A DNA stretch of 64,000 nt from Porpolomopsis calyptriformis (Eukaryota; Basidiomycota; Agaricomycetes; Agaricales; Hygrophoraceae): the NCBI GenBank assembly GCA_951640195.1, contig OX621171.1, forward strand, positions 682,001-746,000, given 5' to 3'. The notes under the pieces were generated by a model that was not told the origin of the DNA, did not search any database, and saw only the letters and a program-made list of their open reading frames with translations. A program made the translations under genes and the position numbers. Shown here piece after piece: positions 1 through 10,404 of the stretch (within the stretch, counting starts at the first letter, position 1; each line of letters opens with the position of its first letter).

Positions 1-678
1 ATTATCTTCAAGTCACTTGGAGGCATCGGAAGGGCCTGATTTGATGTTCCGATGCGATTTTCATGGTTCTTGATGGAGTCGAAATACATTCGGTAGTCTC
101 TGTCAAAGACTGGATTCCCATCCCATTCTCCTGTGTGTGAATTGTACTTCCAGATCTCCCCTTGACAGCCAAGTACACTGAGAACAATATTGAGTGTGTG
201 CACAGCAAGAAAAGACGAGTGCTTACCTTTCAAAATACTGTTTGAAAGCCGAACGAAGCCCTTCCGCAGTTGAGAACCCTTGGCTATAGTGGTCGCACTT
301 GTATGCCGTCAGTAATCGCAATGCAATGGGGGTTTGCACACTGAGTTTGTCAAACACGTCTGCAAACCCTGAGGACCCTTCTGTCGGCACCCCAGCAAGA
401 GCCATTCCATCCTCATCCACCCTGCCATCGGCTACCCAAGCCTTCAGCCAAGCCTTCCCACTCTTCACATAACTTGCATAACACATCTTCGTGCGAGGCG
501 ACTGAAACCACTCGTCAGTTGTCTGCTTGCTGTGTTTGAGCAGATTGGATGCTGATGGGATTGCGGTAGTTTTTGGCCTCAGTGGTAATGAGGCAGCGCG
601 AGACCTTCAGGATGCTCGAGTGCGAGTGGATGCAGGGGAGACAGTAATTTTTTTGGGGTTCTTGTCATGTCGAGCCAT
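1..678 (-). pseudogene. Crypton-like tyrosine recombinase gene, N-terminal part (runs off left edge)
   Basis: The gene starts at ATG 678-676 and reads leftwards off the window. Exon 1 is 678-227, a 49-nt GT..AG intron is 226-178, and exon 2 is 177-1. The joined frame encodes a basic N-terminus, then a helical region with EWFQSPRTKMCYASYVKSG, an AYKCDH segment, FSTAEGLRSAFKQYF and, across the intron, GNPVFDRDYRMYFDSIKN. This arrangement resembles the core-binding (SAM-like) N-terminal domain of fungal Crypton-type tyrosine recombinases. The catalytic R..HxxR..Y domain would lie left of the window, so the assignment rests on resemblance only. Codon 24 (609-607) is TGA in an otherwise open frame, and a single C-to-T change in CGA explains it, so this copy is probably dead. 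It could instead be another repeat-borne DNA-binding protein. Confidence 0.5.
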
Positions 679-937
679 GGGAGGGAATGATCTGCCTGAG
701 TGAGGCAAGGCAGTGATGAGGTGTAGATGGATGGGCCACGAGTGTGGGACCCAACCCTATGCTACACATCACCTTGGCTGCTGCGTCGAACTCAGACGGA
801 CTGTCATGAATTGACGATTCATTTGGGCGGGTTGAACTTGGCGGGATTGACAGTTCAGTAAGACTTAGATTATCTAATGGGCAGGTGCTAAATTTTACAG
901 TTCAGCTGTGTAAATTTGGCCAGACTATGGCCTACAT

Positions 938-1997
938 AAAGTCAGCGACGTCGCGGATAAGGATCGCTGTCCACACATTGATCGTACTGGACTCGCTCAA
1001 CGTGGTATGTGTTTCTGCTGGTTTGGGTCACCCATGCTCACTGTGTGTGCCTTAGACGGAGTGTATACAAGAGTATGAGCATCTGAGATATATCCCGATC
1101 ATACTACTAGCCCCGTCGATGCCTCGTCTGAACCGTGAGCTTTCATCGGCTCTAGAAGTGACAGTTGGACTGATGGACCATGTTCTTATACGCGATCCAG
1201 TCAAATGGTGCCTAGACAACAGCATCAGTTCGCAACTCACTACTCCTGTGAGCAGGCAAGACTTGTCTTCAGCCCTGATCTCTGCACTCGAATCGAACAC
1301 TGTCAGCCCAGTCTCTGTACCTAATAACATCGTGTTTGACATCTTGCTCACCGAGGACAATTTGGTGAACCAGAAGTTGGTGGTAAAAATCTTGGAGAAA
1401 TATGGACACACTGTAGAGATTGCTGAGAATGGGAGTTTGGCACTGGATGTGTTTAAGGCAAGGGTGTGTCGGAATAAGCTGTTTGATATAATATTGGTGT
1501 GTTTCCGACTTGTCCTTAACTTGCATTCCAAACCATCCAACAAGCTCACGGGTTTGGGGTAGATGGATGTATCAATGCCATTTATGGGAGGGATGGAAGC
1601 GACGGAGTTGATTCGAGTGTGGGAGGTACAAAGCAGATTATATAAAGCGGACACTGATCATTGCACTCACCGCTCATGCCAGTCCGTGTTAAGTTTCTCA
1701 GTTGTTTCCTTTCTAATTGCTTACTCAACATGCCTGTTTAGTGATTGGCAACCGGGAGTGATGTATACAGGCAGGAATGGTACGCCCTTCATTTTGCCTC
1801 TCCATGCGGCATTCTGACTGGTGAGTTTGTTTGGTAGGATGATCATATTACAAGTATGTGGATTGCCCTTTGCGTGTTCTCTGACATAATCCCATGTTAT
1901 TTTCACAGAACCTCTCCGCCGTGGTGACCTTTTGAATACTATCAATAAATTTGCAGGTGAAAAGGAGAGGATGCTAAAGCACCCATTGCTACACTGA
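938..1997 (+). pseudogene. Relic of NIK1/OS-1 group III hybrid histidine kinase, C-terminal receiver domain
   Basis: The exons read together as the C-terminus of a fungal group III hybrid histidine kinase, which relays osmotic and fungicide signals to the HOG pathway. Visible in order are VLDSLNV, EHLRYIPIILLAP, KWCLDNSISSQLTTPV, DILLTEDNLVNQK (acidic pocket), NKLFDIIL, MDVSMPFMGGMEATELIR (phospho-acceptor Asp) and ALTAHA. The last exon, 1909-1997, encodes PLRRGDLLNTINKFAGEK and stops at TGA 1995-1997. GT..AG introns fit at 1005-1055, 1135-1200, 1497-1562 and 1821-1908. Decay is clear: frame breaks near 980 and 1640, a TGA where RE(R)C is expected near 1760, a small insertion before the last intron, and the invariant KPL lysine replaced by Glu. 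The sensor, HAMP and kinase regions are absent. It is the only host-type gene I recognise here. Confidence 0.85.
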
Positions 1998-2879
1998 CCA
2001 TCTGCCAGAACTATGAAGGACCTTACTGTGCCTGGCCCAGTACTCAGTCAGGCTAGCTAAAGCAGAGTAGTATACAATAAATACAGTCTGCACAGTATGT
2101 TAGGGACTTCAGATAGCAAGGCCAACTAGTTGTCTCCCATCTGACATGCTTTCAATATTTTTATGTGATACTGCTGCCATGATATGAATATTTTGCCACA
2201 GGGAGTGCTAAATTGTGCCAGTTCAGGTACTTGGTCACCCATGGGAACTTCATGCACAGCCACCACTACCAACACCTCACATGGGCACAACATGCCAGAC
2301 CACTGCAAAGACATTAGCAAAAGTGCAATAACAAGGTTAGGTCATGTAATGCAATACCTTAGGCACAATCTGCAGCAAGGTTCGCAATTCTGGTCTGACA
2401 ATACCTTGCATGAAACCCAGATGAAAAATGACAATGTAGCTATGAAATGACAATTTATTTATCAATGGCAAGGTAATATGAACCCATCCCTTATGCAAAA
2501 GATGGGGCACACATGTATGGTGTATACAAACTTGTGGGGCAATGCCAGGCCATACCTTCCTATGGGTTGGGGGGGAGGCAAGGTCTTCATACATTGCCAG
2601 GCATACGATGGCAAAGCTGGCAAGTTCAATTTAATGTGGTACAATGCAATCTATTGTTATCAGGGTACACAATGACAATGCAGTCAATGAGGTCCAAAAT
2701 CTGTTGCTACATTGGGGTTGCTGATGCAGGAATTCTAGTGGTATGTGAGTGGTATGCAACAAAACAGCAAAAGGGAGGAATAGAAGACAATGTCCCAGGG
2801 GAAATATTAGACTAAGAATGATATAGGCAAGAGTGTGAATCTAAAATTGTTAGAGGTGCAGTGAGAAGTGAGAATGTGG
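1998..2879. other. Intergenic stretch, no supported gene
   Basis: Both strands contain only short open frames without recognisable motifs. The sequence is AT-rich and has loosely repeated words of the type aatgcca/atgcaat between 2330 and 2660, but I find no clear terminal repeats or target duplication. It lies downstream of both the NIK1 relic and the DUF6698 gene, so it may include the end of the DNA transposon that carried DUF6698. Confidence 0.4.
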
Positions 2880-3900
2880 TTAGTTGGCCCACCTGGCTGA
2901 TTTGCAATGAGGGGCTTTCTTTTTGCCAGCAGCCTTGTGAGTGATAGTATGATGATGAGTGGGAGCATTATTCATTTCTTCACTGTCAGTATCCCATCCA
3001 TGCTTTGAGCCTTGAGGTTCATCCATCCAATCATTATTGGAACTAAGTGGAGAAGATGCATGCCTCTCAAATCCTCTTGAGTGGTGTTCTGCAGAGGTTT
3101 CCCGCTGCATCTGTGGGGATCCTTCTTGGTCCACTTGTGGGGAGGCTTCGTGGTGCATTTGGGAAGGTCCAGTGTCATCCATCCCATTGGCTTCACTAGC
3201 AGCCTAGGTTCTTGCGGCAGCTTCTTGATGCATGCAATATTGCGCAAACAAGTCTGAGATGTCGTTTGACATAGATGACTCCTGTTCTTATTGGGCTTGC
3301 GGCATTGTCCCTGTAAAAACTGTACTGTTGTGGGAAGTTTCAATAAGGGTTAGACAAACCAAGAAGTAAGACTTTAGTTATGCATTCCACCACTTAAGGG
3401 TCTCAACAACCCACTCGTCATCCAGATCAGCTTCGAAAAGCTTGATGATCATGTTGAAAAAGAATTCCTTCTTGAATTGTCCATCTTCAAGTTTCCAGTT
3501 ATCCTCAGCACACAGGAGCCAATGCATCTGCGGATGCTGTTAAATGTGTATAAAACCTAAAGCAAAATGTATGTACATACCTGTAGCGCAGCATAAGCGA
3601 TAGTACATCCAGTGACATGCTCCAAATCATTGAGTTTGGCTTGGCCAGCTTTTGTGCATATGGGACTGTATACTTCCTTTGTGGCTGATGAAGGGGATAT
3701 GAAGATATGGCGCTAAACCTAGAAAGCAATGAGTGAAGAAAAGGAACATAGATATAGGGGGAACTCACCTGAACAAGAAGAGGTCCTCAGCACAAACCTT
3801 TCTCCATGTTATTCCAATCCCATGTTTCTGGATTCTTGAAGAGAAACATGGGAAGATCATTTGCAGTGACCATTAGCTTGCCCTCAGCAAGCTTTGTTAA
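2880..3900 (-). pseudogene. DUF6698-type gene, copy 1, 3' half
   Basis: This is the downstream half of a gene interrupted by element A; the upstream half is 10820-11715. Reading leftwards it encodes EGKLMVTANDLPMFLFKNPE, then RHIFISPSSA, HVTGCTIAYAALQ, an intron near 3540-3585, and LDDEWVVETLKWWNA. A hydrophilic tail follows, ending at TAA 2882-2880. The order 'HIFxxPSSA ... VTxxTIAYxxLQ ... W-T-L-WWN' matches what I recall of the agaricomycete DUF6698 family, whose function is unknown. Two in-frame stops (TGA after EKGLC near 3797, and a TAG just before RHIF) make it a pseudogene. The better kept paralogue is at 51222-53178. Together the halves stand divergent to a Plavaka transposase fragment, an arrangement repeated at the right end of the window. 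Confidence 0.75.
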
Positions 3901-3905
3901 AATAC

Positions 3906-4315
3906 TGTCACGGTCGTAATTTTCCTTCTTTTTCTTTATCTAATCGTATGCAAACCTATCTCTTATCTTGGGATTTCCCCCATCTGTTATCGGGATTCCC
4001 CATTACCTTCCCCAGGGATTCCCCAGGGATTCCCCCTTACTTTACCTATATGTGGACACACTTCATTTCCATTGTGTTTCAACCCCTTTATGATTCGTCA
4101 TCGATCACGATGACTCATCCTTATCTCTGCCGCATGTTATGTCGCACTGACTCACACAGATAAGTAGTCAGTATATAAAGAGTACTTCTGTACGTATCAG
4201 ACCTTAAGTCTGATTCCTCGTTAGCCTACTCATAACAAGGACTTGGAACAATCTCTTATATCTCTTGGGACAGAACACCCGAAGTAAAACGCGTTCCGAC
4301 AACCGGTTTATAACA
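3906..4315 (+). repeat. Element A 5' LTR
   Basis: The 410-bp long terminal repeat starts TGTCACGGTC and ends TTATAACA, and is nearly identical to 10405-10814. The promoter and the self-primer donor lie in its 3' part. Confidence 0.95.
4172..4216 (+). promoter_or_regulatory. Element A TATA box and predicted mRNA 5' end with self-primer
   Basis: TATATAAA is at 4172-4179. About 34 nt downstream, AAGTCTGATTC (4206-4216) is the exact reverse complement of the PBS just behind the LTR. In Tf1-type elements the first bases of the mRNA anneal to the PBS and prime minus-strand cDNA, so transcription probably starts at or very near 4206. Confidence 0.75.
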
Positions 4316-4316
4316 A

Positions 4317-4327
4317 GAATCAGACTT
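4317..4327 (+). promoter_or_regulatory. Element A primer-binding site (self-priming)
   Basis: GAATCAGACTT lies one base after the LTR end. It is complementary over 11 nt to 4206-4216 in the same LTR. This supports self-priming rather than tRNA priming, although tRNA complementarity was not tested. Confidence 0.7.
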
Positions 4328-4757
4328 CCTTCTGGTTCTCTCCCACCTGCTTATCCAAACACCCCCATCACTGTGATCATCGACATCACCTCTTTACCCC
4401 TTACCAACTTCCATCCTGGCTTCTACCGACAACTCAGACGTTGAAGAACATTATGAAGACCCTCTCTCAAGATCGACTTTCTCAGCTACAATTCGGGACC
4501 AAGAACCATCCTTTTCTTCAGTCCTTGAAGAAACGTTAGCTACTCCTACCCCTGCTCCTGCCTCTCTAGGACCACGAACTCGATCGAGAACAAGAGGACT
4601 CTTCTCTTCATCCTCAGCCCCAACAACGAGACCAGTTCATCAACGAACTGCTACCCCACCAGGACGATATGGTTCCCTCTATTCTCAACTTTCTTCTGCG
4701 ACACCCACACCAACACCAACAGCTCCAGCAACTCCACAACAACCGACATCTACCGAT

Positions 4758-5918
4758 ATGTCAGGAACGTCCGCTAACGCCCCCACCAACCCCCCTACCA
4801 TTGACATCGCGACCTTGGTGGCCACTGTTCGTCAACTCGAACAAACCATTACCCAACAACAACAATTGATCGCCCAGCTCCAACAACAACAACAACCCCA
4901 ACCTCCTCCACAACCCCAACAACCCCAGCAACCTCTTCTGCCTCAACAACCTGCTCCCCCCTCCATCAAAATTGCCAAACCCGATGAATACGACGGGTCT
5001 GCTGCCAAATGTCTCAACTTCATCCAAGCTTGTCGTCTGGTCCTTGACGACAGCCAATGGTCCGACAGGCAGAAAATCACTTATGTCCTGTCGTTTATGA
5101 AGATTGGTGTTGCCCAGTCATGGGCCCGACAACAGACCCAAGAGTTCAAGCGTGCTCAGTGGATTGGAGCCGATTACGAAGATTTTATGGAAGAGCTCGA
5201 GGAGTGCTTTGGAGATGTTGACGCGAGAGCGACAGCGCAGGTCAAGATTCAAAAGGTAAACCAAGGACTTTCTACTGTGGACAATTATAATGTACGATTC
5301 GGAGCTCTCGCGGATGAAACAGGATTCAACGACGACGCGCTCAAAGTTTTCTACCGGAACGGCCTCAACCCCGGAATTCTCGAAAAGATCTACGCCCTTG
5401 ATCCCATCCCCGCCACCCTTAACGCTTGGAAGCGAAAAGCTTCCATCTTCGACCGACAACGTCTCGAGCTCGCACTTGAGCGTCGTGCCGCTCCCAGGAG
5501 TAACTACTACACTCCCAGGGAGACCGTGGCTCGAACGACGACCCGAACTCCCTCCTCTGCTCCTGTCAAACAGGAGACAACTCCCTCATCATCAATATCG
5601 CGCGTTCCGCGAGGCAACTGCTTTCACTGTGGAGAATCAGGTCATTGGGCGAACAAGTGTCCAAATTCCCCTCTCACCTCTTCTCTGACAGCGCGTTCAT
5701 CGAGTAGTGCCCCTGCCGGACAACGACGAGGAAGACCAACCACAGGGCGAGGTCGAGGACGAAGTGTTCGAGGAATCGAGACGGAACGAGTCGACGAGGT
5801 GGTTTCCCCAACTGCTGCGGAGGAAACTATCCGAGTGGTGGACAACTGCGGGATCGATCGCTGGCCGAAGGAAAGAAAAGCTCAGCTCGTCAAGGAACTG
5901 AAAGAACAGGGTTTTTAA
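4758..5918 (+). CDS. gag: Element A Gag (capsid/nucleocapsid)
   Basis: 386 codons from the first ATG. A Pro/Gln-rich N-terminal part (residues 40-75) is followed by a Gag domain beginning IKIAKPDEYDGSAAKCLNFI (about residues 80-230), then a basic linker. One CCHC zinc knuckle, CFHCGESGHWANKC, lies near residue 290, with an Arg/Gly-rich stretch after it and the C-terminus KEQGF. The protein should assemble the particle and bind the element RNA. The frame is open upstream to about 4377 with no ATG and encodes sequence conserved in element B, so the true start may be a non-ATG codon or lie across a splice. I chose the first ATG for safety. The frame is intact, unlike copy B. Confidence 0.9.
   Translation: MSGTSANAPTNPPTIDIATLVATVRQLEQTITQQQQLIAQLQQQQQPQPPPQPQQPQQPLLPQQPAPPSIKIAKPDEYDGSAAKCLNFIQACRLVLDDSQWSDRQKITYVLSFMKIGVAQSWARQQTQEFKRAQWIGADYEDFMEELEECFGDVDARATAQVKIQKVNQGLSTVDNYNVRFGALADETGFNDDALKVFYRNGLNPGILEKIYALDPIPATLNAWKRKASIFDRQRLELALERRAAPRSNYYTPRETVARTTTRTPSSAPVKQETTPSSSISRVPRGNCFHCGESGHWANKCPNSPLTSSLTARSSSSAPAGQRRGRPTTGRGRGRSVRGIETERVDEVVSPTAAEETIRVVDNCGIDRWPKERKAQLVKELKEQGF
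5909..5918 (+). promoter_or_regulatory. Element A gag-pol -1 frameshift site
   Basis: The gag frame reads CAG GGT TTT TAA. The heptamer G GGT TTT (5909-5915) fits the X XXY YYZ form, and slipping back one base enters the pol frame at TTA (5915-5917). The same heptamer at the same place occurs in elements B and C. Confidence 0.6.
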
Positions 5919-8900
5919 AGAGTCCGAACGCTTCGCCTACTGTTACGGACATATTTACTCAAGAATGTACCACCACTCCATGCAATCTATTCCGAATTCT
6001 TGGTACTCTTGAAAAAGGCAATCTCGGACTTATTTTGGACGTTTGGATTGAAGCTACCGACACTGGTCGACGTGTCCCGGCCACTGCTCTGGTTGATAGT
6101 GGAGCCTCTGGAAATTTCGTGGATGAATCTTTCGCAGCTCGCCACAATTTTACTCTAACATGATTGGAAACCCCAATCCCCATATGGAATGCCGATGGAT
6201 CTGAAAACCGAGGTGGACCCATCGAGAACGATATTGATATTTGGTTAGAGGCTCCTGGAGGACACAATGAACGGATCCGATTGGAAGTGACCGATCTCGG
6301 ATCTAAGACGGATATTATCCTCGGCTTCCCGTGGCTCAAAAAGCACAACCCCAACATCGATTGGAAAGAGGCAACACTGGCTCTGGATAGCAAAGATTTC
6401 CCTCTTCCGGGATGGATAGTGAAAGATGCAGAGTCACTGGGAATGGAATCGGTCACGCTGGCCATGAATCGACGCGTATTGAAGTCGGATGAATCCCGAG
6501 CCAGCACGGTGGAAGAAGATATGCGAAAGTTTGTACTGGAGGTATACTGGAAAGACTATTCTAGTGTCTTTGCCAAAGAATCCTTCGACCGCCTTCCACC
6601 GCATTCGGAATTCGACCACGCTATAGAACTGGATGAAACCTTCAAGCCAGTCAAAGGCGCGAAATACGCAATGTCCCCTCTTGAGATGGATCACTTACAC
6701 AAGTTCATCGACGAAAACTTATCTACTGGACGAATACAAATTTCCAAATCGAAACAAGTCTCTCCGTTCTTCTTTGGAAAGAAAGCCGAAGAAGTGAACG
6801 CTAAAGGTAAGAACGCTGGCTTACGCCCTATCGAGGATTATCGCTACCTCAACGAACACACGATTCCTAACCATTATCCCCTTCCTCTTCTTCATCAAAT
6901 ACTCCAACGACCTAAACTTCTAACTGCTTCTCTGTTCACAGTCATGGATATCCGATGGGGATTCAACAACGTTAGGATCAAGGAAGGCGACGAATGGAAA
7001 GCTGCTTTCATCACTGAAGCAGGCGCCTTCGAACCCACCGTTATGTTCTTTGGTTTGCGGAACTCACCAGCCACCTTTCAACGGATGATCGACACAAGAT
7101 TTAAAGAAGTCCTGGATTCTGGAAACGTTTTCATCTATATCGATGACGTGCTTGTTTGTGGAGACGATTTACAAGAATTGCGACGCTGGACCTTCAAGAC
7201 TCTAGATATCATGAAGAAACACGGACTTTCGTGTAAACCCGTCAAATGCCAGTTCGAAAAGGAAGAAGTCATTTATCTCGGAGTCGTCTTATCCAAAGGA
7301 CGAATCACCACCAACCCGAAGAAAGTCGACGCTATCATGTCTTGGCCTATTCCGGAAACGGTGAAACAACTCCAATCCTTCTTGGGCAGTGCGAACTTTT
7401 GGCGGAGATATATCAAGGATTTCTCCAGAATCGCTACCCCTCTCTATGAACTCTTGCACAATGATGCTGTGTGGGAATGGACTCCTCGGAGACAAGAAGC
7501 CTTCGACAATATTAAGTCCCTTTTAACGAACGCGCCCGTTCTCCATATTCCTGATCGCGATCTTCCCTATTGCTTGGAAACTGATGCCTCTATCATTGGA
7601 ATCGCGGGAATACTCTCTCAGCTTCATGACGGACACTGGAAGCCTGTCGGCTATCACTCAAGATCTACCTCCCCTGCCGAAAAGAACTACCCTACCCACG
7701 ATCTAGAACTCCTGGCAATCATTGATTCCTTTAAACAATGGCGTCATCTGCTCGAAGGAGCAAGACACGATATTCTCATCAAGACAGACAGTTTGGCCTT
7801 GCGATACTTTTCAAAGAATCTTCGCTTATCAAACCGCCAGACTCGTTGGTCTGAGTATCTGTCCAGGTTCGGGTTCAAAATTGAATACGTTCCAGGGAGG
7901 AAGAACAAGGCCGACGGCCTGTCCAGGCACCCGGATTACTTACCCGGCGTCGAAGCCGACGTGGAGAACGAAGTTCTGATAGTGCGCGACCGATGGGTAA
8001 ATTCGATTGTCAAACTGTCAAATTCAAGCTTTCTCTCCAGATTACGCTTCAAAATCCCACTCCCACAGAAGATCCAAGATAAACTCGAGGATGCCTCACT
8101 TGCTTGGACCCAAGCTGATGGGCTTGTACGCGATGTTGAAGGTCGGATAGTAGTGCCGGAGGAAGTATCTTTGCGCACAGATATTATACAACTGTCCCAC
8201 GCCTACCCCCACGCTGGCCACCCTGGCATTGAGAAGACGAAGGAACTCATCCTTCGTAACTTTATTTGGGATGGTGCCTTACAAGACATCACCAACTACG
8301 TTCAATCCTGCCCCGCTTGTCAGCAAAACAAGAACTTCCCCTCGAAACCGTCAGGACTACTCCAACCCATACCCCCCTCTACAGAACCATGGAAGGAAAT
8401 TACCGTCGATCTCATTGTCGAACTCCCCAAGTCACAAGGCTATGATGCTGTAATGGTTGTTGTCGATCGTTTTACTAAATGTGCTCATTTCATTCCGACA
8501 ACTTCTAATCTTTCATCAGAAGGCACTGCGAAACTCTTTCGGAATCATATCTGGAAACATCATGGATGGCCCCAAAAGGTCATATCCGATCGCGGAGTGC
8601 AATTTGCGTCCAAATTCACAGAAGCTCTCAACAACTCCTTAGGAATCATCTCCAGCCTTTCCACTGCGTATCATCCACAAACAGATGGTCAAACGGAATG
8701 CACCAACCAAGAACTCGAAGTTTACTTGCGTTTCTATACCAACTTCATGCAGGACGACTGGTCAGAATGGCTTGCTTCTGCGGAATTCGCCTACAATAAT
8801 CGGCAACACTCCGCCACTTCACAATCACCATTCTATATGGAATACGGACGTCATCCTCACCTTCCCACGATCATTCCGGATCAAAGCAACGTACCCGCAG

Positions 8901-9460
8901 CAAATACCTTTCACGAACGCCTCACACGCGCACAGCAAAACGCCGAACGATCCTTATCGAAGACAACGGAGTCAATGAAGAAATACGCCGATCGTAAACG
9001 GAAACCTTCACCCTCCTATGAAGAAGGAGATCTGGTCTGGTTGGACACCAAGAACATCAGGACGACACGACCCTCAAAGAAGCTCGACAACCGACGGACC
9101 AGACCATTCAAGGTCTTGAAGAAGATATCGGACCTTGCTTATCTGATCAACATTCCCGGAACATGGAGACTACACCCAGTCTTTCACGTTTCACTCCTGA
9201 GACCAAACGTCGGAAATGAATCACTCCACCCTGATGTCATCGACACATCACGGCCTCCCCCAGATCTGATCGAAAACGAAGAAGAATACGAGGTCGAATC
9301 CATACTGCAACATTCCGGAGCTAAACGACGCCGAAAATATTTGGTCAAATGGAAAGGCTATCCGATCGAAGAAGCTACTTGGGAAGATCGATCGAACATT
9401 TTACGACACGCCAAGGAAATTGTGAAGACGTACGAAGACTCAATTCAAACGGCAACTTGA
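5915..9460 (+). pseudogene. pol: Element A Pol (protease, RT, RNase H, integrase, chromodomain), one stop
   Basis: The frame is -1 to gag and about 1180 codons long. Protease: LVDSGASGNFVDESF near 6090-6135. Reverse transcriptase: FFFGKKAEE, FTVMDIRWGFNN, and catalytic YIDD near 7137. RNase H: LETDASIIG, with YPTHDLELLAI. Integrase: a zinc-binding H-H-C-C segment near 8197-8325, then the catalytic core with VDLIVE, SDRGVQF and YHPQTDGQTE. The chromodomain at 9280-9430 contains YLVKWKGYPIEEATWED and presumably guides integration to chromatin marks. The only interruption is TGA at 6161-6163, between protease and RT. The related element B has CGA (Arg) there, so a single CpG transition inactivated an otherwise complete polyprotein. 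Confidence 0.92.
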
Positions 9461-9628
9461 TTCTATTCATTCGTTTGTCATCATCTCGTCTGCCAAGAAT
9501 TGACCTCTATTTTTAGAACCACTCCTTATAAACTGCCGGACATCTCCACTTTCCTTCACGATTCAAATTACGCGTCTCTTACAACGACTCAAAACCACTT
9601 GACCGAAACGTCGCAGAACAACTTTATC

Positions 9629-10369
9629 ATGCCCGCTACACGGTCCACACGATCCCCTTCCCCTCAAGTCGCCATCAGACGTTCTGGATGAATCCCCTCG
9701 TCCGCCATTCGCTCCCCCACTCCTGGTCCCTCCACCTCCGCTTCCTCTCCTCGACAACTTCGTCGACAAGCTCGCGCACGCGCAGAGGACTTCTATACTA
9801 TCCAAACCCCTCCCCCCGAAGACCCCGCCGTCACCATCTCCCGCCTCACGGTTCACAGTAACAGTGTCAGTAACTGGAACCGCGAACTTCGTCAAGAACG
9901 CGAAGTTCTACAGGCCGAGCTCAAAGCGTCGGAGAAAAGCGCACTATTTTGGAAGAATCGTTGGGACCAAAGTGAGTTGAAAGTTTGGGAGCTCCAACGT
10001 CAAAAGAAACGAACATGGGTCGATTGCTACGACGTTACCACCCGCGCCATCATTGTCAAGCTCGTAGAGGAAAGTCGTCGGAGCGAACGTCTTTCCAGAG
10101 ACGACTTTCTCTGAGCTCAGCGCGATCTCGTGACGACGGAGACGTTAATCGAGTACGGAAAAACGGTCGAATACCCCATCAATGTCGACCTCGAGTACCC
10201 GATCGACGACGACGACGACGTCGCGACAGTCCGAGCCCCCTCCCCCATTGAAGCGACTCCGGAAGCCAAACACGCCGCTTCCCCCTCGGTGGCCGTCGAG
10301 GCCCCCGCCACCGAGGAAATCCCGACTCAGGCCTCGGAAGATGAGACGACCGACACCGCCCAAGTTTGA
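9629..10369 (+). pseudogene. Element A accessory ORF3 (coiled-coil, unknown function)
   Basis: A single frame of 246 codons runs between the pol stop and the 3' LTR, with two internal TGA codons (9689-9691 and 10112-10114). It begins MPATRSTRSPSPQVAIRRSG. Next comes a Ser/Pro/Arg-rich part, then a charged helical segment (RQEREVLQAELKASEKSALF, WKNRWDQSELKVWELQRQKK) suggestive of coiled coil, and a TWVDCYDVTTRAI block. The tail is acidic, with DDDDD near 10210, and ends at TGA 10367-10369. The first stop is CGA in copy B, hence a mutation. The second is shared with B, so it is either ancestral decay or the true end of a 161-codon protein. I do not recognise the family. Comparable ORFs occupy the same slot in B, C and D. 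Confidence 0.6.
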
Positions 10370-10404
10370 AATTCAGGACGAATTTCCTTAAAAGCCGAGG
10401 TGTA

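Noticed and set aside
1052..1654. 200-codon open frame on the minus strand.
   Set aside because: It is the antisense of the NIK1 relic, whose exons, introns and motifs are clear on the plus strand.
2340..2355. A 16-nt word shared (inverted) between 2340-2355 and 58241-58256, suggesting a common repeat.
   Set aside because: About one 16-nt match is expected by chance when a 64-kb window is compared with itself on both strands, and the flanks do not align.
8457..8978. Several plus-strand open frames of 60-100 codons inside pol of element A.
   Set aside because: They overlap the conserved integrase frame and show no motif; they are shadows of pol.
9461..10404. ORF3 as an envelope gene making A an errantivirus-like element.
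   Set aside because: The product is charged and helical with no signal peptide, no membrane span and no glycosylation-rich ectodomain visible.
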